From Streptomyces sp. Go-475 (GTDB taxonomy: Bacteria; Actinomycetota; Actinomycetes; Streptomycetales; Streptomycetaceae): 64,000 bases of DNA. The stretch spans positions 2,027,501-2,091,500 of the forward strand of contig NZ_CP026121.1 of the NCBI RefSeq assembly GCF_003330845.1, in the 5' to 3' direction. Numbering within the stretch: position 1 is the first letter of the stretch; every line of letters begins with the position of its first letter. Made by a program: the position numbers and the translations under genes. Positions 10,513 to 18,177 of the stretch are shown piece by piece. The notes under the pieces are model-generated. The model searched no databases. It was given only the letters and a program-made list of their open reading frames with translations, and was not told the DNA's origin.

Positions 10513-11376
10513 ATGACGACACCTGTACTCGAAGCCCGCGACGTCACGATGCGCTTCGGCGGCCTCACCGCCGTCCGCTCCGTCGACTTCACGGTCAACG
10601 CCGGCGAGATCGTCGGCCTCATCGGCCCCAACGGCGCCGGCAAGACGACGTTCTTCAACTGCCTCACCGGCCTCTACGTCCCGACGGAGGGCACGGTCTC
10701 CTACAAGGGCACCGTCCTCCCGCCCAAGCCCCACCTCGTCACCCAGGCCGGCATCGCCCGCACCTTCCAGAACATCCGCCTGTTCGCCAACATGACGGTC
10801 CTGGAAAACGTCCTCGTCGGCCGCCACACGCGGACCAAGGAAGGCCTCTGGTCGGCCCTCCTGCGCGGCCCCGGCTTCAAGAAGGCGGAAAAGGCCAGCG
10901 AAGAACGCGCCATGGAACTCCTGGAGTTCATCGGCCTCGCCCACAAACGCGACCACCTGGCCCGCAACCTCCCCTACGGCGAACAGCGCAAGCTGGAGAT
11001 CGCACGGGCCCTGGCCTCCGAACCCGGCCTGCTCCTGCTCGACGAGCCCACGGCCGGCATGAACCCCCAGGAGACCCGCGCCACCGAGGAGTTGGTCTTC
11101 GCCATCCGCGACAAGGGCATCGCCGTCCTCCTCATCGAGCACGACATGCGCTTCGTCTTCAACCTGAGCGACCGCGTCGCCGTCCTCGTCCAGGGCGAGA
11201 AGCTCGTCGAAGGCACCCCCGACGTCGTCCAGGCCGACGAACGCGTCGTCGCCGCCTACCTCGGCGAACCCTTCGAAGGCGATCCGGGCGAGGCCGAAGC
11301 CGCCGAGGTCGAGGCCGCCGAAGCCGCCGCCGACGCGACCAGCACCACCAGCAGCACCAAGGGAGAAGCCAAGTGA
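10513..11376 (+). CDS. livG: Branched-chain amino-acid ABC transporter ATP-binding protein LivG
   Basis: A 287-aa cytoplasmic ATPase. Walker A is GPNGAGKTT (residues 38-46), the signature region is LPYGEQRKLEIARAL, Walker B is LLLLDEPTAG, and the H-loop is LLIEHDMRFVF. It is longer than a standard LivG by about 35 residues: a C-terminal tail rich in Ala and Glu and then Ser and Thr follows YLGEPFEGD. The ATG lies five bases after the livM stop. Its stop codon overlaps the livF start as GTGA. Confidence 0.93.
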   Translation: MTTPVLEARDVTMRFGGLTAVRSVDFTVNAGEIVGLIGPNGAGKTTFFNCLTGLYVPTEGTVSYKGTVLPPKPHLVTQAGIARTFQNIRLFANMTVLENVLVGRHTRTKEGLWSALLRGPGFKKAEKASEERAMELLEFIGLAHKRDHLARNLPYGEQRKLEIARALASEPGLLLLDEPTAGMNPQETRATEELVFAIRDKGIAVLLIEHDMRFVFNLSDRVAVLVQGEKLVEGTPDVVQADERVVAAYLGEPFEGDPGEAEAAEVEAAEAAADATSTTSSTKGEAK

Positions 11377-12089
11377 CCGCACTCCTCGAGGTCGAAGACC
11401 TCCGGGTCTCCTACGGCAAGATCGAAGCCGTCAAAGGCATCTCCTTCAGCGTCGATGCCGGCCAGGTCGTCACCCTCATCGGCACCAACGGCGCCGGCAA
11501 GACGACGACCCTGCGCACGCTGTCGGGCCTGCTCAAGCCGACGTCCGGGAAGATCCTCTTCGACGGCAAACCCCTCAACGGAGTCCCCGCCCACAAGATC
11601 GTCGCCCTCGGACTCGCCCACTCCCCCGAAGGCCGGCACATCTTCCCCCGCCTCACCATCTTCGAAAACCTCCAGCTCGGTGCCTTCCTGCGGAAGGACA
11701 AGGACGGCATCGAAAAGGACATCCAGAAGGCGTACGACCTGTTCCCCATCCTCGGGGAACGCCGCAACCAGGCCGCGGGCACCCTCTCCGGCGGTGAGCA
11801 GCAGATGCTCGCCATGGGCCGCGCCCTGATGTCCCAGCCCAAGCTCCTCATGCTCGACGAGCCCTCCATGGGCCTCTCCCCGATCATGATGCAGAAGATC
11901 ATGGCGACGATCTCCGAGCTGAAGGCCCAGGGCACGACCATCCTCCTCGTCGAACAGAACGCCCAGGCGGCGCTGTCCCTGGCCGACCAGGGCCACGTCA
12001 TGGAGGTCGGCAACGTCGTCCTCTCCGGGACGGGGCAGGACCTGCTGCACGACGAGTCGGTACGCAAGGCGTACCTGGGCGAGGACTGA
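11373..12089 (+). CDS. livF: Branched-chain amino-acid ABC transporter ATP-binding protein LivF
   Basis: A 238-aa ATPase that pairs with LivG. Walker A is GTNGAGKTT (residues 37-45), the signature is LSGGEQQMLAMGRAL, Walker B is LLMLDEPSMGL, and VEQNAQAALSLAD is the LivF-type H-loop variant. The GTG start overlaps the livG stop by four bases, indicating translational coupling. Last gene of the operon, ending 19 bp before a strong bidirectional hairpin. Confidence 0.94.
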   Translation: MTALLEVEDLRVSYGKIEAVKGISFSVDAGQVVTLIGTNGAGKTTTLRTLSGLLKPTSGKILFDGKPLNGVPAHKIVALGLAHSPEGRHIFPRLTIFENLQLGAFLRKDKDGIEKDIQKAYDLFPILGERRNQAAGTLSGGEQQMLAMGRALMSQPKLLMLDEPSMGLSPIMMQKIMATISELKAQGTTILLVEQNAQAALSLADQGHVMEVGNVVLSGTGQDLLHDESVRKAYLGED

Positions 12090-12108
12090 GGTCCCTGCCG
12101 TATACGAA

Positions 12109-12148
12109 AGGGCCCGCTTGACTTCCGCAGGGAAGTCAAGCGGGCCCT
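12109..12148. terminator. Bidirectional terminator between livF and pdtaR
   Basis: AGGGCCCGCTTGACTTCC (12109-12126) and its exact complement (12131-12148) form a perfect 18-bp stem with a GCAG loop. Located between two convergent genes, so it can serve both. Confidence 0.85.
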
Positions 12149-12158
12149 GTCGTATCGC

Positions 12159-12815
12159 TCAGCCCTTGTTGGCCTTCTTCTCCTCGGCGTCCTGGATGAC
12201 CGCCTCCGCGACCTGCTGCATCGACATACGGCGGTCCATCGACGTCTTCTGGATCCACCGGAACGCCGCCGGCTCCGTCAGCCCGTACTCCGTCTGCAGG
12301 ATCGACTTCGCCCGGTCCACCAGCTTGCGCGTCTCCAGCCGGAGCGTGAGGTCGGCGACCTCCTTCTCCAGCTCCTTCAGCTCCGTGAACCGCGAGACGG
12401 CCATCTCGATCGCCGGGACGACATCCGTCTTGCTGAACGGCTTCACCAGGTACGCCATGGCACCGGCGTCCCGCGCGCGCTCCACGAGATCCCGCTGCGA
12501 GAACGCGGTCAGCATCAGCACCGGCGCGATGCTCTCCTCGGCGATCTTCTCCGCCGCGGAGATACCGTCCAGCTTCGGCATCTTCACGTCCAGGATCACC
12601 AGGTCGGGGCGGTGCTCACGGGCCAGCTCCACGGCCTGCTCACCGTCACCGGCCTCACCGACGACGGTGTACCCCTCCTCCTCCAGCATCTCTTTGAGAT
12701 CGAGCCGGATCAGCGCCTCGTCCTCGGCGATGACGACCCGCGTCGTCATCGGAGGCACGTGCGACTTGTCCTCATCAGGCACGTCAACAGGCTGGGGCGA
12801 CTCGGGGGCGCTCAC
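12159..12815 (-). CDS. pdtaR: ANTAR-domain response regulator (PdtaR)
   Basis: A 218-aa regulator. A 23-residue leader precedes a receiver domain: acidic pocket in VVIAEDEA, phospho-acceptor Asp76 in LVILDVKMP, Thr in LMLTAF and Lys in LVKPFSK. A coiled linker leads to a C-terminal ANTAR RNA-binding domain (LVDRAKSILQTEYGLTEPAA, AFRWIQKTSMDRR). PdtaR-type proteins bind hairpins in nascent mRNA to cause antitermination and are activated by the PdtaS kinase, which is not in this window. GTG at 12815 is chosen because AAGGAG lies five bases upstream. The internal ATG before TTRVVIAEDE has no ribosome site. Confidence 0.93.
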   Translation of the reverse strand: MSAPESPQPVDVPDEDKSHVPPMTTRVVIAEDEALIRLDLKEMLEEEGYTVVGEAGDGEQAVELAREHRPDLVILDVKMPKLDGISAAEKIAEESIAPVLMLTAFSQRDLVERARDAGAMAYLVKPFSKTDVVPAIEMAVSRFTELKELEKEVADLTLRLETRKLVDRAKSILQTEYGLTEPAAFRWIQKTSMDRRMSMQQVAEAVIQDAEEKKANKG

Positions 12816-12917
12816 GTGGGCTCCTTGGTAGGGGCAGGCCGGTACTGCTCCCAAGAGCGTACCTAGCTGCGGTATGGTGGTCGGGCAGTGGGTCGAGGTC
12901 AACCTTGGATTCACCGG
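12816..12917. promoter_or_regulatory. pdtaR/tRNA divergent promoter region
   Basis: TATGGT at 12873-12878 is a possible -10 box for the tRNA. On the minus strand, CCGACC (12884-12879) with a 17-base spacer to TACGCT (12861-12856) is a possible pdtaR promoter. Both are weak matches. Confidence 0.3.
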
Positions 12918-12992
12918 GCCCCGGTAGCCCAATTGGCAGCAGGCAATGGATTCAAAACCCATACAGTGTCGGTTCGAGTCCGACCCGGGGCA
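12918..12992 (+). tRNA. tRNA with CAA anticodon but short variable loop
   Basis: A 75-nt cloverleaf. The acceptor stem GCCCCGG/CCGGGGC is perfect, with discriminator A. The T arm GTCGG-TTCGAGT-CCGAC is perfect. The D arm is GCCC with AGGC (one C-A mismatch). The anticodon stem ATGGA/CCCAT also has one A-C mismatch, closing the loop TTCAAAA and giving anticodon CAA at 12953-12955, which reads UUG (Leu). The variable region is only ACAGT, whereas leucine tRNAs normally have a long extra arm. The D-loop AATTGGCAGCA and overall body look more like streptomycete tRNA-Gln. CCA is not encoded. Amino-acid identity is therefore uncertain. A strong terminator follows at 13024-13060. Confidence 0.8.
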
Positions 12993-13023
12993 CTTTTCCT
13001 TGGTTTCCAAGGTCACCCATTCG

Positions 13024-13060
13024 AAGCGGATGTCCACGTTCTCGTGAACATCCGCTTTTT
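13024..13060 (+). terminator. Intrinsic terminator after the tRNA
   Basis: AAGCGGATGTCCACG (13024-13038) pairs with CGTGAACATCCGCTT (13043-13057) with one C-A mismatch and a TTCT loop, followed by a T-run ending at 13060. A canonical rho-independent terminator 31 bp after the tRNA. Confidence 0.85.
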
Positions 13061-13098
13061 GCTGCGTGTCGTCACGACCGCACTCTGACAGTGGCCTC

Positions 13099-13845
13099 AT
13101 GTACGACCTCAGCACACGTAAGCGAGCACTCGCACTGGTGGCTCAGGGCCGCAGCCTGAACTCGGTGAGCCGTGAGACAGGAATCTCACGCGCCGCGATC
13201 CGGTCCTGGCGGGACCGCCTCGAGCCGCTGCCCCGCATGGCGCACGCAGACCCCGGGCCGCCTGCCGATGAGCGCGCTTACGCCTATCTGCTGGGCCTCT
13301 ATCTCGGTGATGGCTGCATCAGCGGTCACCCTCGCGGCACCGGCTACTACCTGCGGATCGCCTGCGCGGACTCGTGGCCGGGCCTGATCGACGCCTGCGA
13401 GACCGCCATGCGTGCCATCAGCCCGAGCGGGCGCACCTACCGCGTTCAGGCACAGGGATACGTCTCGGTGGTCAGCTACAGCAGACACTGGCCGCATCTC
13501 ATCCCCCAGCACGGTCCCGGCAAGAAGCACGAACGCCCCATCGCCCTCGCTCCCTGGCAGCAAGTCATCGTCGAGGCCCACCCCTGGGAGTTCATCCGCG
13601 GACTCATCCACTCCGACGGCTGCCGGATCACCAACTGGACCACCCGAATCGTCGGCGGCGAGCGGAGGCGCTACGAGTATCCGCGGTACTTCTTCACCAA
13701 CCGCTCTACCGACATCGTCCGTCTCTTCACCCATGCCTTGGACCAGGTGGGCGTCGACTGGAAGCAGGCAAGCGCGTTCAACATCTCCATCGCCCGCAAA
13801 GCCTCCGTCGCCCTCATGGACGCCCACGTAGGCCCCAAGTACTGA
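13099..13845 (+). CDS. HTH protein with LAGLIDADG homing-endonuclease-like domain
   Basis: A 248-aa protein. Residues 1-40 form a helix-turn-helix of the transposase/Hin type (RKRALALVAQGRSLNSVSRE, TGISRAAIRSWRDR). Two LAGLIDADG-like motifs follow: YLLGLYLGDG (residues 63-72) and FIRGLIHSDG (165-174), each ending in the acidic residue (Asp71, Asp173) that binds catalytic metal in homing endonucleases. Between them is a basic region (GPGKKHERPIALAPWQQ). It is not inserted in an intron or intein; it stands alone 106 bp downstream of the odd tRNA. The ATG at 13099 fits similar proteins but has no ribosome site; GTG at 13066 is an alternative. It could cut DNA or be a domesticated DNA-binding regulator. 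Confidence 0.75.
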   Translation: MYDLSTRKRALALVAQGRSLNSVSRETGISRAAIRSWRDRLEPLPRMAHADPGPPADERAYAYLLGLYLGDGCISGHPRGTGYYLRIACADSWPGLIDACETAMRAISPSGRTYRVQAQGYVSVVSYSRHWPHLIPQHGPGKKHERPIALAPWQQVIVEAHPWEFIRGLIHSDGCRITNWTTRIVGGERRRYEYPRYFFTNRSTDIVRLFTHALDQVGVDWKQASAFNISIARKASVALMDAHVGPKY

Positions 13846-13852
13846 CGACGCC

Positions 13853-15289
13853 CTACCGCGGGCTGTCGTCCTCCCCGATGTGGTGGACGCGGACCATGTT
13901 CGTGGAGCCCGAGACGCCGGGCGGGGAGCCGGCCGTGATGACCACCGTGTCGCCCTTGGCGCAGCGGCCGTAGCGGAGGAGCAGTTCGTCGACCTGGTCG
14001 ACCATCGCGTCGGTCGAGCCGACCTCCGGGCCGAGGAACGTCTCGACGCCCCATGTCAGGGCGAGCTGGGAGCGGGTCGCCTGGTCGGGGGTGAAGGCCA
14101 GCAGGGGGATGGGTGAGCGGTAGCGGGAGAGGCGGCGGGCCGTGTCGCCGGACTGGGTGAAGGCGACGAGGAATTTCGCGCCGAGGAAGTCGCCCATTTC
14201 GGCGGCGGCTCGGGCTACCGCGCCGCCCTGGGTGCGGGGCTTGTTGCGTTCGGTCAGGGGTGGGAGGCCCTTGGCCAGGATGTCTTCTTCCGCCGCTTCG
14301 ACGATGCGGGCCATGGTGCGGACCGTTTCGATCGGGTGTTTGCCGACGCTCGTCTCGCCGGAGAGCATCACCGCGTCGGTGCCGTCGATGACGGCGTTGG
14401 CGACGTCGGAGGCTTCCGCGCGGGTCGGGCGGGCGTTGTCGATCATGGAGTCGAGCATCTGGGTGGCGACGATGACCGGTTTGGCGTTGCGCTTCGCCAG
14501 TTTGATCGCGCGCTTCTGGACGATCGGGACCTGTTCGAGCGGCATTTCGACGCCGAGGTCTCCGCGGGCGACCATGATGCCGTCGAAGGCGGCGACGATG
14601 TCGTCGATGTTCTGGACGGCCTGGGGTTTTTCGACTTTGGCGATGACGGGGAGGCGGCGGCCTTCCTCGTCCATGATGCGGTGGACGTCCTGGATGTCGC
14701 GGCCGCTGCGGACGAAGGAGAGGGCGATGACGTCGAAGCCGGTGCGCAGGGCCCAGCGGAGGTCGTCCTCGTCCTTCTTGGAGAGGGCGGGGACGGAGAC
14801 GGCGACGCCGGGGAGGTTGAGGCCCTTGTGGTCGGAGATGACGCCGCCTTCGATGACGGTGGTGTGGACGCGGGGGCCGTCGACCTGGGTGACTTCGAGG
14901 CAGACTTTGCCGTCGTCGACGAGGATGCGTTCGCCGGGGGTGACGTCGTCGGCGAGGCCGGCGTAGGTGGTGCCGCACATGTGGCCGTCGCCTTCGGTGC
15001 CGTCTTCGACGGTGATGGTGAAGGTGTCGCCGCGTTCGAGGAGTACGGGGCCTTCGGTGAAGCGGCCGAGGCGGATTTTCGGGCCTTGAAGATCGGCGAG
15101 GAGGCCGACGCTGCGGCCGGTTTCGTCGGCGGCCTTGCGGACCCGGTGGTAGCGCTCCTCGTGTTCGGCGTGTTCGCCGTGGCTGAGGTTGAAGCGGGCT
15201 ACGTCCATTCCGGCGTCGACCAGGTCTTTGATCTGGTCGTACGAGTCGGTGGCGGGTCCAAGGGTGCAGACGATCTTCGCTCGGCGCAT
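13853..15289 (-). CDS. pyk: Pyruvate kinase
   Basis: A 478-aa glycolytic enzyme converting phosphoenolpyruvate and ADP to pyruvate and ATP. It starts MRRAKIVCTLGPATDSYDQ and includes VARFNLSHGEHAEHEE. The active-site region is VIAKVEKPQAVQNIDDI followed by IMVARGDLGVEMPLEQVP, then VIVATQMLDSMIDNARPTRAE. The C-terminal domain ends VRVHHIGEDDSPR. Length and motifs are typical of homotetrameric bacterial pyruvate kinases. ATG at 15289 immediately precedes the conserved block; longer readings upstream add unrelated residues. It converges on the LAGLIDADG gene with a 7-bp gap and no obvious terminator between them. Confidence 0.96.
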   Translation of the reverse strand: MRRAKIVCTLGPATDSYDQIKDLVDAGMDVARFNLSHGEHAEHEERYHRVRKAADETGRSVGLLADLQGPKIRLGRFTEGPVLLERGDTFTITVEDGTEGDGHMCGTTYAGLADDVTPGERILVDDGKVCLEVTQVDGPRVHTTVIEGGVISDHKGLNLPGVAVSVPALSKKDEDDLRWALRTGFDVIALSFVRSGRDIQDVHRIMDEEGRRLPVIAKVEKPQAVQNIDDIVAAFDGIMVARGDLGVEMPLEQVPIVQKRAIKLAKRNAKPVIVATQMLDSMIDNARPTRAEASDVANAVIDGTDAVMLSGETSVGKHPIETVRTMARIVEAAEEDILAKGLPPLTERNKPRTQGGAVARAAAEMGDFLGAKFLVAFTQSGDTARRLSRYRSPIPLLAFTPDQATRSQLALTWGVETFLGPEVGSTDAMVDQVDELLLRYGRCAKGDTVVITAGSPPGVSGSTNMVRVHHIGEDDSPR

Positions 15290-15463
15290 AGGTCCGAGCC
15301 TATGAGTTACCGGCGGGTAGAGAATTGGCCGTGCATGACTACTCAACAGACTTTGCGTGAAGTGTTATGGACAAGTGTTGAATTGTGCGGCGGGGTGCTC
15401 CGATGAGCGCCCCGGGGGAATTCGTTCGCGCATTCGGAATTTCGATTCGTTTCCCCGTGGGGC

Positions 15464-16183
15464 TTACAGCCGCGGCGGCACCATCGTGAAGCGGGCGTTG
15501 ATCTGGGCGTGGACGCGCTGGCGTTGGGGTTCGAGGTCGAGGGGTGCGGCGGGGGCGCTTTCGGCGGCGGCGCCGTAGCCGGCGGAGCGCATGCGGCCGG
15601 GGGCCTGGGGGAAGGCGGGCGGGCTGCTCTCCGCGCCGATGTCGGCGAGTTCGACGAGGGCGGAGAGGGTGGTGCCGAGTGCCTCGGCGTATTCGCGGGC
15701 GCGTTGGACGGCTTCCGTCACGGCTTTCTTGCGGGCTTCGCGGTGGGCGGGTGAGTCGGGGCGCAGGGCCCACCAGGGGCCGTCGACGCGGGTGAGTTCG
15801 AGGTCGGCGAGGCGGGTGGTGAGTTCGCCGAGGGCGGTGAAGTCGGTGAGTTCGGCGGTGACGTGGACGCTGCCGTGGTAGGTGCGGACGCGTTCGCCGC
15901 GGCCGTGTTTGGTGAGTTCGGGGGTGATGGAGAAGGCGCCGGTCTCCAGGCGTTCGACGGCGTCGCCGTAGGACTTGACGAGGTCGAGGACGCCGGCGTT
16001 GCGGCGGGTGAGGTCGTCGAGGGCGGAGCGGCGGTCGCGGCCGCGGGCGGCGACGGTGATGCCGATGCGGGCGATCTCGGGGTCGACTTCGAGGCGGGCC
16101 TCGCCGCGGACGGCGATGCGCGGCGCGTCGGGCGTGCCGTAGGGGACGGCGGGCTGGGTGGCATCTCCGGCGGGCGTGGTCAT
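15464..16183 (-). CDS. SIMPL (DUF541) domain protein
   Basis: A 239-aa protein of the SIMPL/DUF541 family. The domain runs from about residue 25 (RIAVRGEARLEVDPEIARI) to the C-terminus. It includes GITVAARGRDRRSALDDL, FSITPELTKHGRGERVRTYH and REARKKAVTEAVQRAREYAE. Most relatives are exported or periplasmic and their molecular role is unsettled; here no signal peptide is visible, so a cytoplasmic location is likely. The ATG at 16183 is preceded by a purine-rich GAGTGGGG. A short hairpin (CCCC-GT-GGGG, about 15453-15462) follows the stop. The 174-bp gap to pyk should contain the pyk promoter, but no clear boxes are seen. Confidence 0.8.
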   Translation of the reverse strand: MTTPAGDATQPAVPYGTPDAPRIAVRGEARLEVDPEIARIGITVAARGRDRRSALDDLTRRNAGVLDLVKSYGDAVERLETGAFSITPELTKHGRGERVRTYHGSVHVTAELTDFTALGELTTRLADLELTRVDGPWWALRPDSPAHREARKKAVTEAVQRAREYAEALGTTLSALVELADIGAESSPPAFPQAPGRMRSAGYGAAAESAPAAPLDLEPQRQRVHAQINARFTMVPPRL

Positions 16184-16296
16184 ACGCCCCACTCTGTCAT
16201 GTCTTGGCTGGCCGGAGGCCTGGAGTCGGTGATCCCGAGTCATCTAATCGCAACCTGCCGGGGCTGTTGCTGCCGGTCATGCACGGGTCAGAATCT

Positions 16297-16322
16297 ACGC
16301 GCGTTGTCCACGCGCGTTGTTC
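16297..16322 (+). promoter_or_regulatory. Tandem 13-bp direct repeats upstream of the 5'-nucleotidase
   Basis: ACGCGCGTTGTCC (16297-16309) is followed directly by ACGCGCGTTGTTC (16310-16322), one mismatch. Each contains a GTYCAC-like core once the following A is counted. This recalls the direct-repeat PHO box (GTTCACC) bound by PhoP, though the 13-bp spacing differs from the usual 11. Confidence 0.35.
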
Positions 16323-16347
16323 ACAGTTTCCGCGAGGAGTGCCAGCC

Positions 16348-18156
16348 ATGCCGTTGAACCGCCGGAAGTTCCTGGAGAAGTCCGCCGTGACCGGGGCGGG
16401 GGTGGCAGTGGCCGGTGCGGTCGGGGCGCCGGGCGCTCAGGCGGCCGAGGCGCGGGACGGCTCGCGGGGACGTGCGAAGCGGTACGCGTTCACCGTGATG
16501 GGCACGACGGACCTGCACGGCAACGTCTTCAACTGGGACTACTTCACGGACAAGGAGTTCGACGACAAGGCGCACAACGACGTCGGTCTCGCGAAGGTCT
16601 CCACCCTGGTGAACCGGGTCCGCGCGGAGAAGGGCCGCCGCAACACGCTGCTCATCGACGCGGGCGACACGATCCAGGGCACGCAGTTGTCGTACTACTA
16701 CGCCAAGGTGGACCCGATCACCGCCGAGGGCGGCCCGGTGCACCCGATGGCGCAGGCGATGAACGCCATGGACTACGACGCGGCGGCGCTCGGCAACCAC
16801 GAGTTCAACTACGGCATTCCGGTGCTGCGGAAGTTCGAGCAGCAGTGCCGCTTCCCGCTGCTGGGCGCGAACGCGCTGGACGCGAAGACGCTGCGCCCGG
16901 CGTTCCCGCCGTACAGCATGCACCGGCTGCGCACGCCGTTCGGGCGGGATGTGAAGGTGGCGGTGCTGGGGCTGACGAACCCGGGCATCGCGATCTGGGA
17001 CAAGGCGAACGTGCAGGGGAAGATGACGTTCCCGGGTCTGGAGGAGCAGGCGGCGAAGTGGGTGCCGAAGCTGCGGTCGATGGGCGCGGACGTCGTGATC
17101 GTCTCGGCGCACAGTGGTTCGTCGGGGACGTCGTCCTACGGTGACCAGCTGCCGTACATCGAGAACGCGGCCGGTCTGGTGGCCGAGCAGGTGCCGGGCA
17201 TCGACGCGATCCTGGTGGGGCACGCGCACACGGAGATCCCCGAGTACTTCGTGACGAACAAGAAGACCGGCAAGCAGGTCGTGCTGTCGGAGCCGCTGAA
17301 GTGGGGGCAGCGGCTGACGCTGTTCGACTTCGAGCTGGTCTGGGAGAAGGGCTGCTGGAAGGTCGAGAAGGTCGGTGCGCAGGTCCTGAACTCCAACACC
17401 GTGGAGGAGGACCCGGCGATCGTGCGGCTGTTGTCGGACGAGCACGAGAAGGTCGTGGCGTACGTCAACCAGGTGATCGGCACGAACGCGGCGGAGATGA
17501 CGTCGGCCGAGGCGCCGTACAAGGACGTGCCGATCATCGATCTGATCAACCACATCCAGGCGGACACGGTGAAGCAGGCGCTCGCGGGCACGGAGCACGC
17601 GGCGCTGCCGGTGCTGTCGCAGGCGGCGTGCTTCTCGCGGTCCGCCCGGATCCCGGCGGGCGAGGTGACCATCCGGGACGTGGCGGGGCTGTACGTCTTC
17701 GAGAACACGCTGGAGGCGCGTCTGATGACGGGCGCGCAGCTGAAGGCGTACCTGGAGTACTCGGCGAACTACTTCACGCAGACGGCGCCGGGCGAGCCGG
17801 TGGACCCGGCGAAGCTGACGAACGCGGGCGGGACGCCGGACTACAACTACGACGTGGTGAGCGGTCTGTCGTACGAGATCGACATCGCGAAGCCGGCCGG
17901 GTCGCGGGTGACGAACGTGCGGTTCGAGGGGCAGCCGCTGGCGGACGACGCGAAGTTCGTGTTCGCGGTGAACAACTACCGGGCCAACGGCGGCGGGAAC
18001 TTCCCGCATGTCGCCGCCGCGCCGCTGCTGTGGTCGAACTCGGACGAGATCCGCAACACCATGATCGCCTGGGTGAAGGCGAAGGGGTCGATCGATCCGG
18101 CCGAGTTCGCCGCGGTGGACTGGAAGCTCACGCGGAACGGCACGCCCGTCTTCTGA
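16348..18156 (+). CDS. Tat-exported 5'-nucleotidase / 2',3'-cyclic phosphodiesterase
   Basis: A 602-aa secreted metallophosphoesterase of the UshA/CpdB family that releases phosphate from nucleotides outside the cell. A twin-arginine signal opens the protein (NRRKFLEKSA, then a hydrophobic stretch ending APGAQAAEA). Metal ligands appear in order: Asp and His in TTDLHGN, Asp in DAGDTIQG, Asn-His in GNHEF, His in SAHSG and His in GHAHTE. The 5'-nucleotidase C-terminal domain follows (about residues 375-580: PAGEVTIRDVAGLYVFENTL, VFAVNNYRANGGGNFP). GAGGAG sits eight bases before the ATG. The PHO-box-like repeats upstream would suit phosphate-starvation control, but this is inference. Confidence 0.92.
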   Translation: MPLNRRKFLEKSAVTGAGVAVAGAVGAPGAQAAEARDGSRGRAKRYAFTVMGTTDLHGNVFNWDYFTDKEFDDKAHNDVGLAKVSTLVNRVRAEKGRRNTLLIDAGDTIQGTQLSYYYAKVDPITAEGGPVHPMAQAMNAMDYDAAALGNHEFNYGIPVLRKFEQQCRFPLLGANALDAKTLRPAFPPYSMHRLRTPFGRDVKVAVLGLTNPGIAIWDKANVQGKMTFPGLEEQAAKWVPKLRSMGADVVIVSAHSGSSGTSSYGDQLPYIENAAGLVAEQVPGIDAILVGHAHTEIPEYFVTNKKTGKQVVLSEPLKWGQRLTLFDFELVWEKGCWKVEKVGAQVLNSNTVEEDPAIVRLLSDEHEKVVAYVNQVIGTNAAEMTSAEAPYKDVPIIDLINHIQADTVKQALAGTEHAALPVLSQAACFSRSARIPAGEVTIRDVAGLYVFENTLEARLMTGAQLKAYLEYSANYFTQTAPGEPVDPAKLTNAGGTPDYNYDVVSGLSYEIDIAKPAGSRVTNVRFEGQPLADDAKFVFAVNNYRANGGGNFPHVAAAPLLWSNSDEIRNTMIAWVKAKGSIDPAEFAAVDWKLTRNGTPVF

Positions 18157-18177
18157 CCGGCGTAGCCGCGTCCTTCG

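Noticed and set aside
12918..12992. tRNA pseudogene only
   Set aside because: Acceptor and T stems are perfect, invariant loop bases are present and a strong terminator follows. The aberrant features are kept as a finding instead.
13066..13098. GTG 13066 as the start of the LAGLIDADG protein
   Set aside because: The extra 11 residues begin just past the tRNA terminator and have no ribosome site. ATG 13099 gives MYDLSTRKRAL, which I judge to be the family's usual start, though the choice is not certain.
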